The notes beneath the pieces are model-generated. The model saw nothing but the letters and a program-made list of their open reading frames with translations. It was not told where the DNA came from and ran no database searches. Shown piece after piece: positions 36,691 to 48,792 of a DNA stretch of 64,000 bases. The translations under genes and the position numbers were made by a program. The DNA is from Setaria digitata (Eukaryota > Nematoda > Chromadorea > Rhabditida > Setariidae), in the NCBI GenBank assembly GCA_003640385.1, contig RCAB01000056.1, positions 124,001 through 188,000 of the forward strand, read 5' to 3'. The first letter of the stretch is position 1, and every line of letters begins with the position of its first letter.

Positions 36691-39600
36691 ATGGTCTCAG
36701 AGATCAGTGCTTTCCGACTACTTATCACTGCATGCATCATTTTTGGCGACTATGCTGTGAGTTAATTAAGATTTCATTTAATTTGTGCATTTTTTTCTAT
36801 TTTGTTTTGAATATTTTAAAAACTGGATAAGAATCAAATTCAATCAGTATTTGGAAAAGTTTGTCTTGGAATCAAATATGCATGTCAGTAGCATGACAAT
36901 AACATTGGGATATTACAAGTGGAATGGAAAACTGCTTTTCTCGTAATTCTGAATCAAATTATGCATAGCCACAAACAAACTAATTAAAAATTGGTCCATT
37001 TAATTGACAAATTATCAAATTAATTTAATGTGGAATTATCGAATATTGTCTTTCCTACATGGGCATCGTGATATTTGATAACTTACTTACAGATACTACC
37101 TTTGGCATATAGTCAAATAACAGTGTTACCAAAGAATGAAATGAGAGTAGAACTTAATCAAACTACGGTAATACCGAAGACTACAGTGTTTTTAAATAAT
37201 CACCAAGCAGATACTGTAGCATTGAAGCAAAATGATACTGCCGAAAAAAGTTGCTCTGGAAATGAAATGTGGACTAATTGTACCGGTTGCGAATTGAAAT
37301 GTGGTCAAGATGATCTTGTTTGTTCATTTATGACTACTTATCATATCATATCAATGAATATTCCATAAAACATAAAAAAACCATGAATATTAAATTTTCA
37401 TGTGAAATTTTGCAAACGTTAAGAAATATGTAATTTATTCATCTTGAAATTTTCTGGCTATTGGGAGTTATTACTACTGAAATTATCCTTTTCTTTTTAC
37501 ATTTAATTAGCTTATTGACAGATTTTCTTTTTTGGTTTTTTAAATTTTTCATTATCTCTTCCATTTCCTTTTTTTTCCCAATTTTTGTTTAGAAAATTTC
37601 CAATTTAGTTTTTTTTTTTTTTTTAATTTTCTAGAAATCATGCCAAAACGTTTGTTTTAAACCGGGATGTGAATGTCCTGCATTTCTTGGATTTCGTCGT
37701 GCACCAAATGGAACTTGTATTCCAAAAGAAGAATGTCCAGTACTTAATTGTCAGTCTCATTTTCTTAGTCTTGTTTTTTTTTCGTCAATCTCTTTCTTGA
37801 TTGAATAACATTATAATTTAAAATTTTGATTTTCTATTTACAACTTTTCAATTACTTTTTTATCTTTTTCTTTACTTTNGTTTTTTTTTCGTCAATCTCT
37901 TTCTTGATTGAATAACATTATAATTTAAAAATTTGATTTTCTATTTACAACTTTTCAATTACTTTTTTATCTTTTTCTTTACTTTTTATTTTTTTATATA
38001 TTGATATTCCAATGATTTCAGCAAGAAAAAAAAAAAAATTTTCAATGAATTTGCATTAAAAAATTTAGCTAATAACAATTCTAAAAATTTGAAATATCGC
38101 TATTTTCTGTCCAAGAAAACAAAAAAGAAAGTGTTTTTAATTCAGCAATAAATGCATTTATTGTAAGCTATCAAGAAGAATTATGACGAGTATTTTAAGC
38201 TATTTTATCAAATCACTTTTTTCTTTTTTTATTGCGATTATCAGTACAATGTTCGGTACTGGAAGAATTCAATGAATGTGGCAGTTCTTGTGAGGAAACT
38301 TGTGACAATTTTATTGGACCAATGATATGTAGTCAGGAATGTGTCGAAGGATGCTTTTGCAAACAGGGTTTTATACGAGAGACAAAAAATGGTTGCTGCA
38401 TTTTACCGGAATTATGTCGTTTCAGTAAGTTGTTGCTAAAATCAAACTTTCATATTCTATGCTTTTTTTTCTTCCAGTCACCTGGCAAATTTTGATAAAA
38501 GATTGTACTTTCCAAACTATCTGATGGTACATTTCACATGATTATTGATCTCTTCTTTTCATTAAAATAATTTTGGACAGTGCGGTATCAGCTGTAAATC
38601 TAATCATGAATAGGCTTTTTGATAATATTTCAAACAGTTATAATTCCTTTCTGTTATTACTGGAAGTTATGGAAAAGAATTAAATGTTCCAGCTTAAATG
38701 CTATATGGCTATTTTGAAAATCATTTGCTATCATATCATTTTTCAATTTCTTTGTATCAAAATATTTAGAAAAGCGTAGCAATTTCTGTGGGCCTAACCA
38801 AGAATATCGTGAATGTGGAACAGCATGTCCGAAGACCTGTAATGGGATACCGGAAGATTGTACGCAAAGATGCGTGGCAGGTTGTTTTTGCAAGGATGGT
38901 TACGTGCTAGACATTGACCGATGTATTCCGGAAAGTGATTGTCAAGGTAGACATTATATCGCGATAAAACAATGTTGAGTTGAGAAAAATAATGATTAGT
39001 AATGGAAAGAAATTATTTTCAGCTCACAAATTATGAAAATGTTTAAGACAAGAAAGAAAAAATGGATGGATGAAATCATAGCAAATTTAATTTCAAATCC
39101 GTCCTTAATATTTCGATTGTATTGTGTCGAGTCTCTTTTCAAATTTATGCTTTTTAGCCTTTAACAAAATTGCAGCATTAAAAGTGTGTGGTGAAAATGA
39201 AGTCTATCGAAAATGCGGTAATCCTTGCCGCGAAATTTGTGGTGAAAGAGAAGCAACCGAATGTTCTGGATGTATAGAAGGATGTTTTTGTAAGTTAGGC
39301 TATGTACTGGAAGAAAAGTCTGGTGCATGTGTAAAGCCGGAAGATTGCCTTCGTAAGTTTTAAGAATCTAAATATCAGTCTATATCTTATGATATATAAT
39401 GATTGTCTTATGATATCAGCCATATCATAAGATAATCATTTGAAAGCATTAGAAAATTCATTTATCTTCCGTTTTTTTTGCTTCCTTTCTCACAATTATT
39501 CCAATTCACACCTTAGTTCTTGCATTAATTACATTAATCACAGTTAGTAAAGCACTTTTATACATACAAATTGTATGAATGAAGATTCATTCAACTTGGA

Positions 39601-40451
39601 TGAAATTATGATTTTAGAAAAAGCTTCAATGATCTTTTCAATTGCAGTCTTAGAAAATTCTAACTCAAATAAAACAATCTCCATTTTCTTAAAAGAATAA
39701 TAACATTAAGAAAAAGTGGAAGAAGCTTTTAAAAAAATCCATAAATATCAATCACTAGGTTATGAAATACTAAATTTTTCAGTCATCAAGTCAGTTTTTT
39801 TGCAAATTGCAAATCTGCCATCTTTTGAATGATTTTTTCCCAACAAAAAGTAAAACTTATTTAATTGAAATCATATCAACCATCATAATTTCGCTTATTT
39901 TTCATTTGCTAGCTGTAAATAAAACATTCCAAAATTGTATGTTTTACCCTTCAAGTTACTTTTTTATCTTTTGGCCAACAAATAAAATTCATTTAATTAC
40001 ATTATAAATTAGAACTGCGATTAGCCATATTTTTATTGCTGAATATAAGTGAAATAAAAGTTCCATCACTTTGCATTCTCTTAAGAAAATAAAATTCATT
40101 TAATTGGAAGGATTTTGCTGATTACTGCAGTTGTTCATTCTTCCTCTATAAAATGTACATGAAATATTCCGGAAATGAAATTTTTATGCGAATTACTTCC
40201 TCAACAAACAAAATTCGATTTAATTAGATTATATTATTGATTATAATTGCTTTTCAGCTCCCAAATACGTGAAATGTCCCGCGAATGAAAGTTTCACATA
40301 TTGCGGTGGTTGTGAGGGGACATGCCAAAAGCAATTCATTAACTGCCCCGCGGAGTGTGGTTCACCGCGGTGTGAATGCTTAGCAAAAGATAATTATGTC
40401 CGCGATAAATCGGGCATCTGTATTCATATCACCGAATGTGACAAGCAATGA
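36691..40451 (+). CDS. Secreted protein with five TIL (trypsin-inhibitor-like) domains
   Basis: Probably a secreted serine-protease inhibitor. Exons: 36691-36756, 37093-37317, 37635-37749, 38245-38424, 38770-38946, 39176-39352, 40258-40451; 1134 nt, 377 aa. Exon 1 encodes a signal peptide (MVSEISAFRLLITACIIFG). Residues 23-80 are a Thr/Asn-rich linker with N-glycosylation sites. Five cysteine-rich domains follow, each with about 10 cysteines in TIL spacing: domain 1 is split over exons 2-3 (CSGNEMWTNCTGCELKC), domains 2, 3 and 4 are one exon each, and domain 5 is the last exon (TYCGGCEGTC). Domains 1 and 5 share the CxGCE form; 2-4 share the ...GCFCK.G(F/Y) form. Exons 4-6 are all phase 1-1 and 177-180 nt, typical of tandem exon duplication. 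Target proteases cannot be read from sequence. Confidence 0.88.
37773..37985. repeat. Duplicated 106-bp block around a single N (assembly join)
   Basis: Copy 1 is about 37773-37878, an N is at 37879, and copy 2 is 37880-37985. The copies (GTTTTTTTTTCGTCAATCTC to CTTTTTCTTTACTTT) differ by about one base. The block lies in the third intron of the TIL gene and does not touch coding sequence. It has the same signature as the join at 27545. Confidence 0.85.
39836..40257 (+). repeat. Decayed tandem copies of the last TIL intron/exon junction
   Basis: Three diverged copies of the segment around the final exon's 5' end lie in the preceding intron. The shared word (C)AACAAA(T/C)AAAATTCATTTAATT recurs near 39840, 39979, 40083 and 40201, about 105-140 bases apart. 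Each is followed by a region like the start of the last exon. The clearest is at about 40157-40190, ACATGAAATATTCCGGAAAT, against ACGTGAAATGTCCCGCGAAT at 40266. The copies lack open frames and cysteines, so they are not functional exons. Confidence 0.5.
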
Positions 40452-40496
40452 AAATTTAATCCGTTCACTTTGTTTATTTACTTGTTGAATTTTTAT

Positions 40497-40502
40497 AATA
40501 AA
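40497..40502 (+). terminator. Polyadenylation signal of TIL gene
   Basis: AATAAA 46 bases after the stop codon of the five-TIL gene. Confidence 0.6.
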
Positions 40503-40758
40503 TTATCAAAGTTGTTAAAATAGGGAAAAAAATTACCATATTATCATTTTATATGCGCATGTTGTCCAGCTATTTGTCTGTTTAATTTTTTGTTTTTTCC
40601 TTTTTTTCTCGTAAAAAATCATTCATTTGAAGCAGAAATTAATAAATTTACACCATAAAATCCTTCTTGTTTTTCGTTTTTTTTTCTTTTTTTAAATTTA
40701 AGGTTTTATCACTTTATCATTTATTTAGGATTGATTTTTCATTTTCGTTTTCTTCTTA

Positions 40759-40764
40759 TTTATT
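40759..40764 (-). terminator. Polyadenylation signal of the 74-aa gene
   Basis: AATAAA on the minus strand, 67 bases past the stop codon of the small two-exon gene. Confidence 0.5.
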
Positions 40765-40830
40765 TTTGCAGTAGAAAATTGGAATTTTTTTGCAAACAAC
40801 AAGCAGTGTGCAGATAAAATTAATTCATAT

Positions 40831-41235
40831 TTATTTGCAATTCATTCTCTCGGTAACTTCTGTTCTTATTATTTCAAGAAAAGAACGTTTCCTATCCAAT
40901 ATTTTATATAATTTAACTCCAATTGCTTCTAATTTTTGCATTTGAAATCTGACATTTTTAGAATGTAAAGTTTTCAAAATAAAATTCTTAAAATTTTTTG
41001 ACTTTATTGATTTGAAATTTTCAAAGACTGCACAGTACACAAAGTTTATATTTAAAGAAAAAAAACTTCCGAGCATTATAACTATAACAATAAACAAGTG
41101 AATTAATTAATGAATGGAAAATACTTACGCAGTGGGAGGGATGAGGAGTATTTCTTCGGGTAAAGTCACCGTGAGATGACTGTTTTCGTTAGGAGCGGGC
41201 ATTGACAGGCCGCGAGAGCGATTTCTTGACTTCAT
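40831..41235 (-). CDS. Unrecognised 74-aa protein, two exons
   Basis: Minus-strand exons 41235-41129 and 40948-40831; 225 nt with stop, 74 aa. The donor is a perfect GTAAGT, the acceptor is TGTCAG, and the phases match (GC|A). The reading is MKSRNRSRGLSMPAPNENSH, then a hydrophobic LPEEILLIPPTA, then a basic, helix-prone half (QMQKLEAIGVKLYKILDRKR and on to TERMNCK). There is no signal peptide or cysteine motif. The first exon is GC-richer than its surroundings, as are the real exons nearby. Its start faces the FAM162-like gene 488 bases away, so the two may share a promoter. I do not recognise the family. Coding status rests on splice sites, phase and composition. Confidence 0.65.
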
Positions 41236-41723
41236 TTAATTAGTGTCGTGTTATATCTTCTTGTAAGTCGTGTGTGTCTTCGGGAGCAAGTTTTTGGATT
41301 ACTGAAAGGGTGCTTTCTTAAAAAATATTGCAAGTGTTTTGTGTTCGTAGCCTACGATTAATCTAAGGTGTATTTTCTGGAAAATCTCGTCATGGATATC
41401 AGAAGACCTCAACTGTAGCTGAATAATTACGTCTGTATCTCCCAGAGCACTCAGTTTATTTTTATGTCACAAGATACTTTTTATTAATGAATTTCAGGTC
41501 ACTTTTATGCCATTTAGTGTACTTTAATTTCAAAATTGCCGGACAGCTTGCATACATTATGACAGTAACTTAATACGTTTTTAGAATCACTTAATTAGCA
41601 TTTTGCTTCATACTTAAAACATAGATTAGAGTAACATCACAAGAGCGAAAGTATCAATAACAAACGACTTTCTTGTGGCTTCTTATAATCTCATTACCGC
41701 TGACATAATTTTTTTTTCAGATA
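41236..41723. promoter_or_regulatory. Probable bidirectional promoter region
   Basis: This 488-base spacer lies between the start codons of the divergent 74-aa and FAM162-like genes and must hold the 5' flanks of both. A TTTTTTTCAG acceptor at 41711-41720 is probably the trans-splice site of the plus-strand gene. No defined factor site is claimed. Confidence 0.4.
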
Positions 41724-42883
41724 ATGTTGCCTTACGTTCAATTTCCAAAACGTATTATGCCTCGGTCATGGCACTGTGGCGCACGATATGGATCATCAGC
41801 CACACCTGCCCCTGGCCGAGTATATTCTCAAAGACAATTATTTGAAGTAAAAAAGGCTCAGATGGCGGTATTTTTTTTGACTTGCTTAAATAACATCTTT
41901 TAGAAGATTCACTTATTCGATATTCTAAGCTAAGTAATTTCTAAGATGATGCGTATTTCGAATGATCTAGTAATTCCGACTTTTCAGCAGTTGATTCTTC
42001 TAGTTTAATAGTATTTTACACTGGTTACACTGTGTTTCTGGTATTTGAAATCGTGGTAGTTTTTAAGTTAAGCTAAATAAATTTGAATACGAATTATGAA
42101 ACTGATGATGATTATGTTATTAAGTCGAATAATCCTGAGAAATATGCGTTAGCATCTGCGTTCATGGCTCACCGAGCTGATCGTCCGAAAACCTACAAAC
42201 CAGATGCACCGACAGGTATTTTTCCTCATTGCATCCTAGGCTAATTACACATCAAAATATTATGCTTAGCTAACTGACTAGCTATGTCGAAATGTAATCT
42301 TAAGATTATTTTAATGGTGTCGTACTATTTTTTCTTATTGCTTCCATCATTCATACTCTATCATCCAATTTTATTTATGGATTCAGAATTTACTTTAATC
42401 CTTTGATTTGCAGGTAGGATCATTACGCCTTCTCCTCAAGAGAAGAGACTTCTCGTTTTAACTGGTATGTACAAAAAAGAATCAGACATCCCGGAATTTA
42501 TCAGGTATTGGAAGGTTTTAGTTTGTTTCCTTCTGAATAGATCCAGAGATGAGGGAATGGTTAAGGGAGGCTTAAGAAATAAACTTTAGGCTGTGCTAAG
42601 AGATTTCGAGAAATAACCACTGACATATCTTTCGTACTAATCTTCTGATGACAGGTGGCGGTAGCGAAATTTTTTGCGCGAACAGTACAGTCAATTTTTT
42701 ATCAATTTGTAATTCATTCCAACTTCTATTCCTGCTTATTTTAGTGAAGTGCGTATTGCAATGATGAAGGAACGTCTGAATTTCATGGTATCAATTTTCT
42801 ATGTGGTGACGGTATTCATCGCATTTTTGTCAACGCTGAAGGCGATGTATCGCACAATGCCGTTAGCATTGGGTGACTCATAA
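41724..42883 (+). CDS. FAM162-family small mitochondrial membrane protein
   Basis: Exons: 41724-41867, 42125-42215, 42414-42504, 42745-42883; 465 nt, 154 aa, the same size as the human FAM162A protein. The N-terminus (MLPYVQFPKRIMPRSWHCG) is basic and suits a mitochondrial targeting peptide. The diagnostic core is TPSPQEKRLLVLTGMYKKES-DIPEFI, which parallels the W/Q-KK-hydrophobic-G-x-(F/Y)-KK-E-x-IPE core of FAM162. One transmembrane helix is at residues 121-140 (FMVSIFYVVTVFIAFLSTL), followed by a short tail. The function in nematodes is not known to me; the mammalian member is linked to hypoxia-related cell death. The start of exon 2 (AAG|TCG) is the least certain splice site. Confidence 0.82.
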
Positions 42884-42905
42884 CATATATTTATGGTTTC
42901 CAGTC

Positions 42906-42911
42906 AATAAA
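42906..42911 (+). terminator. Polyadenylation signal of FAM162-like gene
   Basis: AATAAA 23 bases after the stop codon, on the coding strand. Confidence 0.55.
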
Positions 42912-43139
42912 TTAACAGCATCTGTAGTGTTTCTGTAAATAGTCTTGTCGCAATTGATATTTTAACGAACTCACATGCAAATTTATTTTTAGACATACTG
43001 AATTTTATAAACGAATGAATAAAACTAAATTGTGCTATTCAATTTCCAATTTGGACTTTCCAGAAACCTCTCTTAATTTCTTCAGAAAAACAAATTTTTA
43101 CTTTTGGTTCTCAGTTCCTATCCAGTTATAGTTAATTAG

Positions 43140-43176
43140 CAGAGTACAAATTTATGCCACAGAGTACAAATTTATG
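43140..43176. repeat. 17-bp direct duplication
   Basis: CAGAGTACAAATTTATG occurs at 43140-43156 and again at 43160-43176, separated by three bases. It is a small local duplication in non-coding sequence. Confidence 0.9.
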
Positions 43177-46100
43177 GTTGTTTCCTCTTACCGAAAATTT
43201 TTAAGTTTATAATTTTAAATTTAGTTCATCTTGGTTTTAGTACTGCTTAATATTAATGCTTGCGACTTGGCTTTTTTGGTTTTCCAATTTTGTTAATTGT
43301 GAACTGATTCATTGCTAAAAGATGTACAACTGAACCAAGGTAGAAATTAAGTAGAAGAAATTTGCTGTTGGATTTAGGCCAGTTGTAGACGTTTTAAAGA
43401 TGAAGTTGTGAAAGTCTAACATAAGATTTCTAATAGTTCATCATTTGCGAAATTAGGTAATGTGGTTAAATAATTTTATATAACTTCTGTCATTCACAAT
43501 TAGTTGTATCGATAAAATCATTCACATCATTGCTCTGTTTACCGTGCTTGAGTATAAGGTTCGAGATATAACTCTGAATGCTAATTTTATTCCGCTTATC
43601 AGAAATCCTCTTCTAGTGAGTGCTGCATACATATGAAAAATTTTCATCATGGAGTAATCGTTCTCGAAATCGTTTAAAGAGAATCATGTTTTGTATATGC
43701 TTGCCTGTCTTTCCCACATTTTTACCCTGAGGCATTGTACAATATCTTCAAGCGAAAATGTAGAAAAATTTTCCGTTTGTTCAGAAAATAGCTATTTAAT
43801 GAAGAAAGTATCTTATTCATTGGCAACCGCAAAAATACACTAGGAACTTTCCCAAGCGAAAAATTGTAAATCATTTCATTTCAACTATTTTGGGAGCAAA
43901 TGGAACTGCTGTGGTGTTCTGCTTGACCGAGAAATTGGATTTTCCAAAATGATAGATGGCTCAACCGGTCTTGGCAGTATCTATGCTATGGTAGGAAATT
44001 TAATTGAGTTAGGAGATGCCAATAAGTTGATGTCATTCGTTAAGAAATTATGAAAAATACGACGAAAACACGACTTTCAGCAAATTGAGTAATTGATCTT
44101 CAAATGGCGGTTTTCATAATGGGATTTAATAAAATTTCTGAACTTGCTGAATAGATTTCAAATTTCGCAAGAAAGTGGAGAATTTGCATTATCAAATGGA
44201 ATGATGGATACTGCAGCTTAACTATTGCCTTGTTTCGAAAATTAAATTTCACTCCCAGCAAAATTTGAGAAAAAAAATCTTCGTAGCAGTGATACATTTT
44301 AGTCCATTAGCATACCAGTATGACAATTTTTAATTTTTACTAAAATTTCGAGATATTTATTCGTGGAGGTAAATTTTTAATCACTTATTGAACAGTCAAG
44401 CATCGTCTTTGTAAATAAGTTTACCTATAATATTGTAATTTTCATTGATTGCTGTTTCGGAAAATAGTTACATGATGTCAAAATTATGCAGCTGTATGTT
44501 ATTTGATTTTCGTTAAAATGAAAAAAAAAGAATTTAAGAAATAAAGAAAATAAAAAGGTTAGAAATTCTATTATCTCAACTCGTTTCTTACATTATGCTG
44601 TAACAAGGAAACAGTGATAATAATTTCAAAAGGAGAAAAAAATCTTGATATGAGGACAAGTTAATACAGTAGAACACTGCACAATTTCATTCAAAAAAAA
44701 AAAAAGAAACATGCAAAATTGTTGCAAATATTCATTGAAAAAATATTTTTTATTCTTTAATTTCCGAAGAATTTGAAATTAATTTATCGTTTATCGCAAT
44801 AATTTTTGGTAAATTTAAAATCAAATTATTATTTCTTTTTATTATTTTAAAAGAATTGAAAGTTAAAAATTTTTATCGTTCATAATCACTTCTTTCCGCC
44901 ATAAAAAATTAGATTGCCCTTTTATTATTTTTATGTAACAGACTGGAAAAATGTTGTTTAAGAACTCTTCCCTAATTATAATACCTGTTTTCGTTACATT
45001 ATCTGCTTTCTTTTTCATATAATTTTGATACAGGCATAAAAAGTGATTACTAAATAATATTACTAATATTATTGTATGCACTGGTAAGAGGTTGCAAAAA
45101 GCATTAAAGTATAGTAATTCATATTTCAAATATTATGGAAAAAAATACATAAATTTGTTATTGTACCATAAGCTGACAAGTGATATAATTATTAAAACTT
45201 TAATATTTATTGAAAACAAATATTGAAGCAGTCATTAAAATTTCAAAAACAATTGGAAACAAATATTAATAAAAACTGATAAAAATTCAAAAAAAAAAAT
45301 GAATGAAAAACTATTCACATAAATATTTAATTTGTGTTAATTAAGTAGTGAGTGAATTAACAACTATTGGAAAACATTCAATGTTATGATAATTTTACAC
45401 AAAGTTATAAACAAAACGCCTTATTTTAGCAAAAAAAATTTTTGACATGTTAGCAATAGTAGAATCATATAACTTAATGAAAGTTCATAAATTATAGTTT
45501 AAATTGCAAGTATGGTATTTAAAATTAAAAAAAAAAAATTGTCAAATAGTAAAGAATTAAAATTTTGTCTGAAAATATGTTAAAGCAGGAGGAAAATAAT
45601 TAATAATATTAAAGTAGTTATTAAGTTTTCATCAACTAATGTATGAATGTGACTTATTGAAGCAAAAAATAAAAATAAAAAGAACAGGAATATTAATATC
45701 TACTAATAACTTTTATTAGAAGCAGTAAGCTAATTTTAAACAAACTAATTCTGAATTTCAAAATTTTTAAATTTTTTAAATTCTGAGTTGTGAATTTAAT
45801 TTTTTTTATGGAGATTTTCTCAAATGATTTGCCAACCAATAAGACGACTTGTACAGTACAAAAAAAAAAAAAAAAATTACGCAGCATTGTATGCACTAAT
45901 TTTAAATTGATTGTAAACTTTTATAGTTTGTTAAATATAAAATTGCTAATTCCATTTTTATTAAAAATTCTGGAAGAATTTGGTTATTTATTCGGCACAG
46001 AATGAGTGGAAAATTCAAACAAAAATTAGTTGCAGATTAATTTGTTTTAGTCAAATGATTATTTAATTAATCGATCCTAGATTTTCATCCTGTAAATAAC

Positions 46101-48206
46101 GGAGAAAAGATTGAGTTGTTACCATTAATGAAGTAATAAATGCATTTTATTTTGTCAAATCAAATAAATTAATTTGTATTAACAGACGAACGAGCTATGG
46201 GAAGAATAAAAAAATTTTTTGTCTTCGATTGCTTTTTATTTTTTCCAAATTTCCAAAATGGTATTTGATGTATTCTAATTCGATAATCATTGCAAAAACT
46301 TTTGAAATTTAAGAAAACAAAATGAACGATTTAAAGAATTGAAAAGAAATGGGAAAAAAGAAAATCAAAAATTGAAATGAGAAAAATTGGTTCTAAATGA
46401 AATAACATCGTTCGTTCCACTCCAAGAGAAGCAGTAAAGTGGTTTACTTTTATTTTTTTTTTTTATTTTTTAAAATTTCCCTTTCTCTTTTTAAAAAATT
46501 TTTGCTTTTTTTGATTATTCAATAATTTTCGCGTGTTTTTTCTTCTAATGGTAATGGTGAAAGTGAAAGTACCACATAAAATAGGTAAATGTTTGGGGTA
46601 ATCAAAAAATCTCAATGATCGAAATGATAAAGGAACGGAACGAATAGAAAAAGAGAATCAAATTGAAAGAGAAAGTAGCGATGAAATCATTTTTACTGGA
46701 TATTTTTCAATTCAATTGGTTTGATTGAGAATGAAACAGACGAAAAAAAAACCTAAATGGAAAACAAGTTTGTAGGTTTAAAAAAAATTCACAAAAGGAT
46801 GGAAAGAAAGGATGAAAGAAACGAGAAAATGAAAATGAAATGGAAAATTGCATTCATCGATGATGCAATATGACAGATTATATGACAACCGAAAATTTAT
46901 CATCAAACGACCAAGCAAGCAGATTAATTGCTATTAATTATTGAAAAAAGAAAGTATCAAATTCTATTTAGATATTTATCTTATTTAAAAAACTAATTAA
47001 AATTGGTGAGGAAGTGTTGTGTATAAACTCGTCAGGGAATTCACACTTGATTAGATGGATTTTTTACAGTTTTTCGGGCGATTTCCGGATGACAGCTTAT
47101 AGTGGCCAGTTCAGTAAAAGAGAACTTCATCCAATCGTTTTTGCTGATATATGGGTGTTTCATTTCCGGATGACAAACGACAGCAGCGACTAGTTACAGT
47201 GACTAATTTAATTTTTCTCTTTGCGCTATCAAAAATTTCAATAAAAAATTTTGCATAGTATGCAGCAGTTAAAGAACTGAAAAGTGGAAAAAATTTTCTA
47301 TCACAAATTCTCCTGAAATTGCTTCTGCTAAAGTCAGAAAAGTAACTCCTTGAAATCATGCATTACGAAAAAATATTGACTTTTTTGGAACAGCTTTACT
47401 TTAAATTTAATTCAAAAAGTTTGAATTGCCACTATTTCTTGATGAGCGGAACTTTTAGAAATTTGAATGCAAAAAGATCGCATATTTTTTTTATTGGATG
47501 ATTTAATCACAGTTTCCATTTACTTCACCCGACTTAAAACTCATTTTTTTTAAAATCTAAATCATTTATTATAATATTTATTTATTTCAAGTATTAATTA
47601 ATCCTAGCAGGAGATATGTATACCTGCAACAGAAGTAATTTTGTTATACCTTGTAATTGAAAAATCGTAAATTGGATAATTTGCAGTTCTAATTGAAGTC
47701 CAGAATTATAGTTTTACAGTTGAGAAAGTAGATATATAATTTCAAAAAACTAAATTTCGAAAAGGATTTATGGCGGAAAAAACCACTGAATTTGAATCAT
47801 ATAAAATAGGTACAGGATAAGGTAACAGGTAACTGTAGCGGAAAGCTTACTGGCAAATGGGTTTTTATTTCTGGTGATAAAATTTTTAATTTCACGCAAT
47901 TTAACTCTCAAAATTGCAAATAAAATTTGCCAGAAACGGAACAAAAATGGTCATTAATACCTGCACTTCCAGTTTTAATTTTTTCAAATTTCGAAACTTT
48001 AAACCAAATTGAATTAAAAAATAATAGTATTGAAGTGATGAAAAGCATTTCAATTTGTTCAATTTTTATACTAATAGTAAAAACAATTTGAAAAAAAAAA
48101 AGAAAATAAAAAGGAACAAACAAATAGGAAAGAGAATTGTAAATACTTTACCTTTTTAGCTACATTAAATGATGTTAAACTATGAAAATTTATCTTTTCG
48201 TTTTCC

Positions 48207-48226
48207 ATCTCTCTCTCTCTCTCTCC
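48207..48226. repeat. CT microsatellite
   Basis: About ten CT units in an intergenic pyrimidine-rich stretch. Confidence 0.9.
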
Positions 48227-48473
48227 CTGCTTCTTATCTGCCTCTCAACTTTAAGCATATTAACTTTCAAACATAATTTTCTATTTTCTCTTCCTTTTTT
48301 TTTTTTTTGAAATTTCACTTTTCTTTCCCTTTCACTATTTATTTTATCATTCCTCTCTTTCTTCTCTTTTTAATTATTAATTCGTTTTTAAATTCTTCTT
48401 AATATTTATTTAATATTTTTACACAAACAATGATTTACTAATACTTTACAGTCATTCTCTCCTTCTTTCCTTC

Positions 48474-48475
<2 letters not shown>

Positions 48476-48509
<34 letters not shown>
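48476..48509. repeat. CT microsatellite
   Basis: A pyrimidine run with about 15 uninterrupted TC units, 270 bases after a shorter run of the same kind. Confidence 0.9.
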
Positions 48510-48512
<3 letters not shown>

Positions 48513-48760
48513 ATCAGTTCTTAATATTTGCAATTGTAAGGGAAATGCACCATTAGCATGCTTTGAAGTTGGGAAAAAATGAAAAACTAGACTTGTTCTT
48601 TCTTTTTTCCCGACCTAAGCAAAACTTTCTGATAAATTTCATTGTGAATGACATGAGCACACAGAGAGACACATAAACAAGCAATCGTGTATAAAAGGAA
48701 GCTTGCGAATCATTTCAGAATGTTTGTATTAATTACTTCTACCTTTACCTGACAACTAAT

Positions 48761-48792
48761 CAACAACAACAACAACAACAACAACAGCAACA
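48761..48792. repeat. CAA microsatellite
   Basis: About ten CAA/ACA units with one CAG interruption, followed by related AACAA-rich sequence. It is not in a coding exon that I can support. Confidence 0.9.

Noticed and set aside
47111..47359. 82-codon minus-strand frame with mixed composition
   Set aside because: No homology I recognise, no partner exons and no polyadenylation signal in place.
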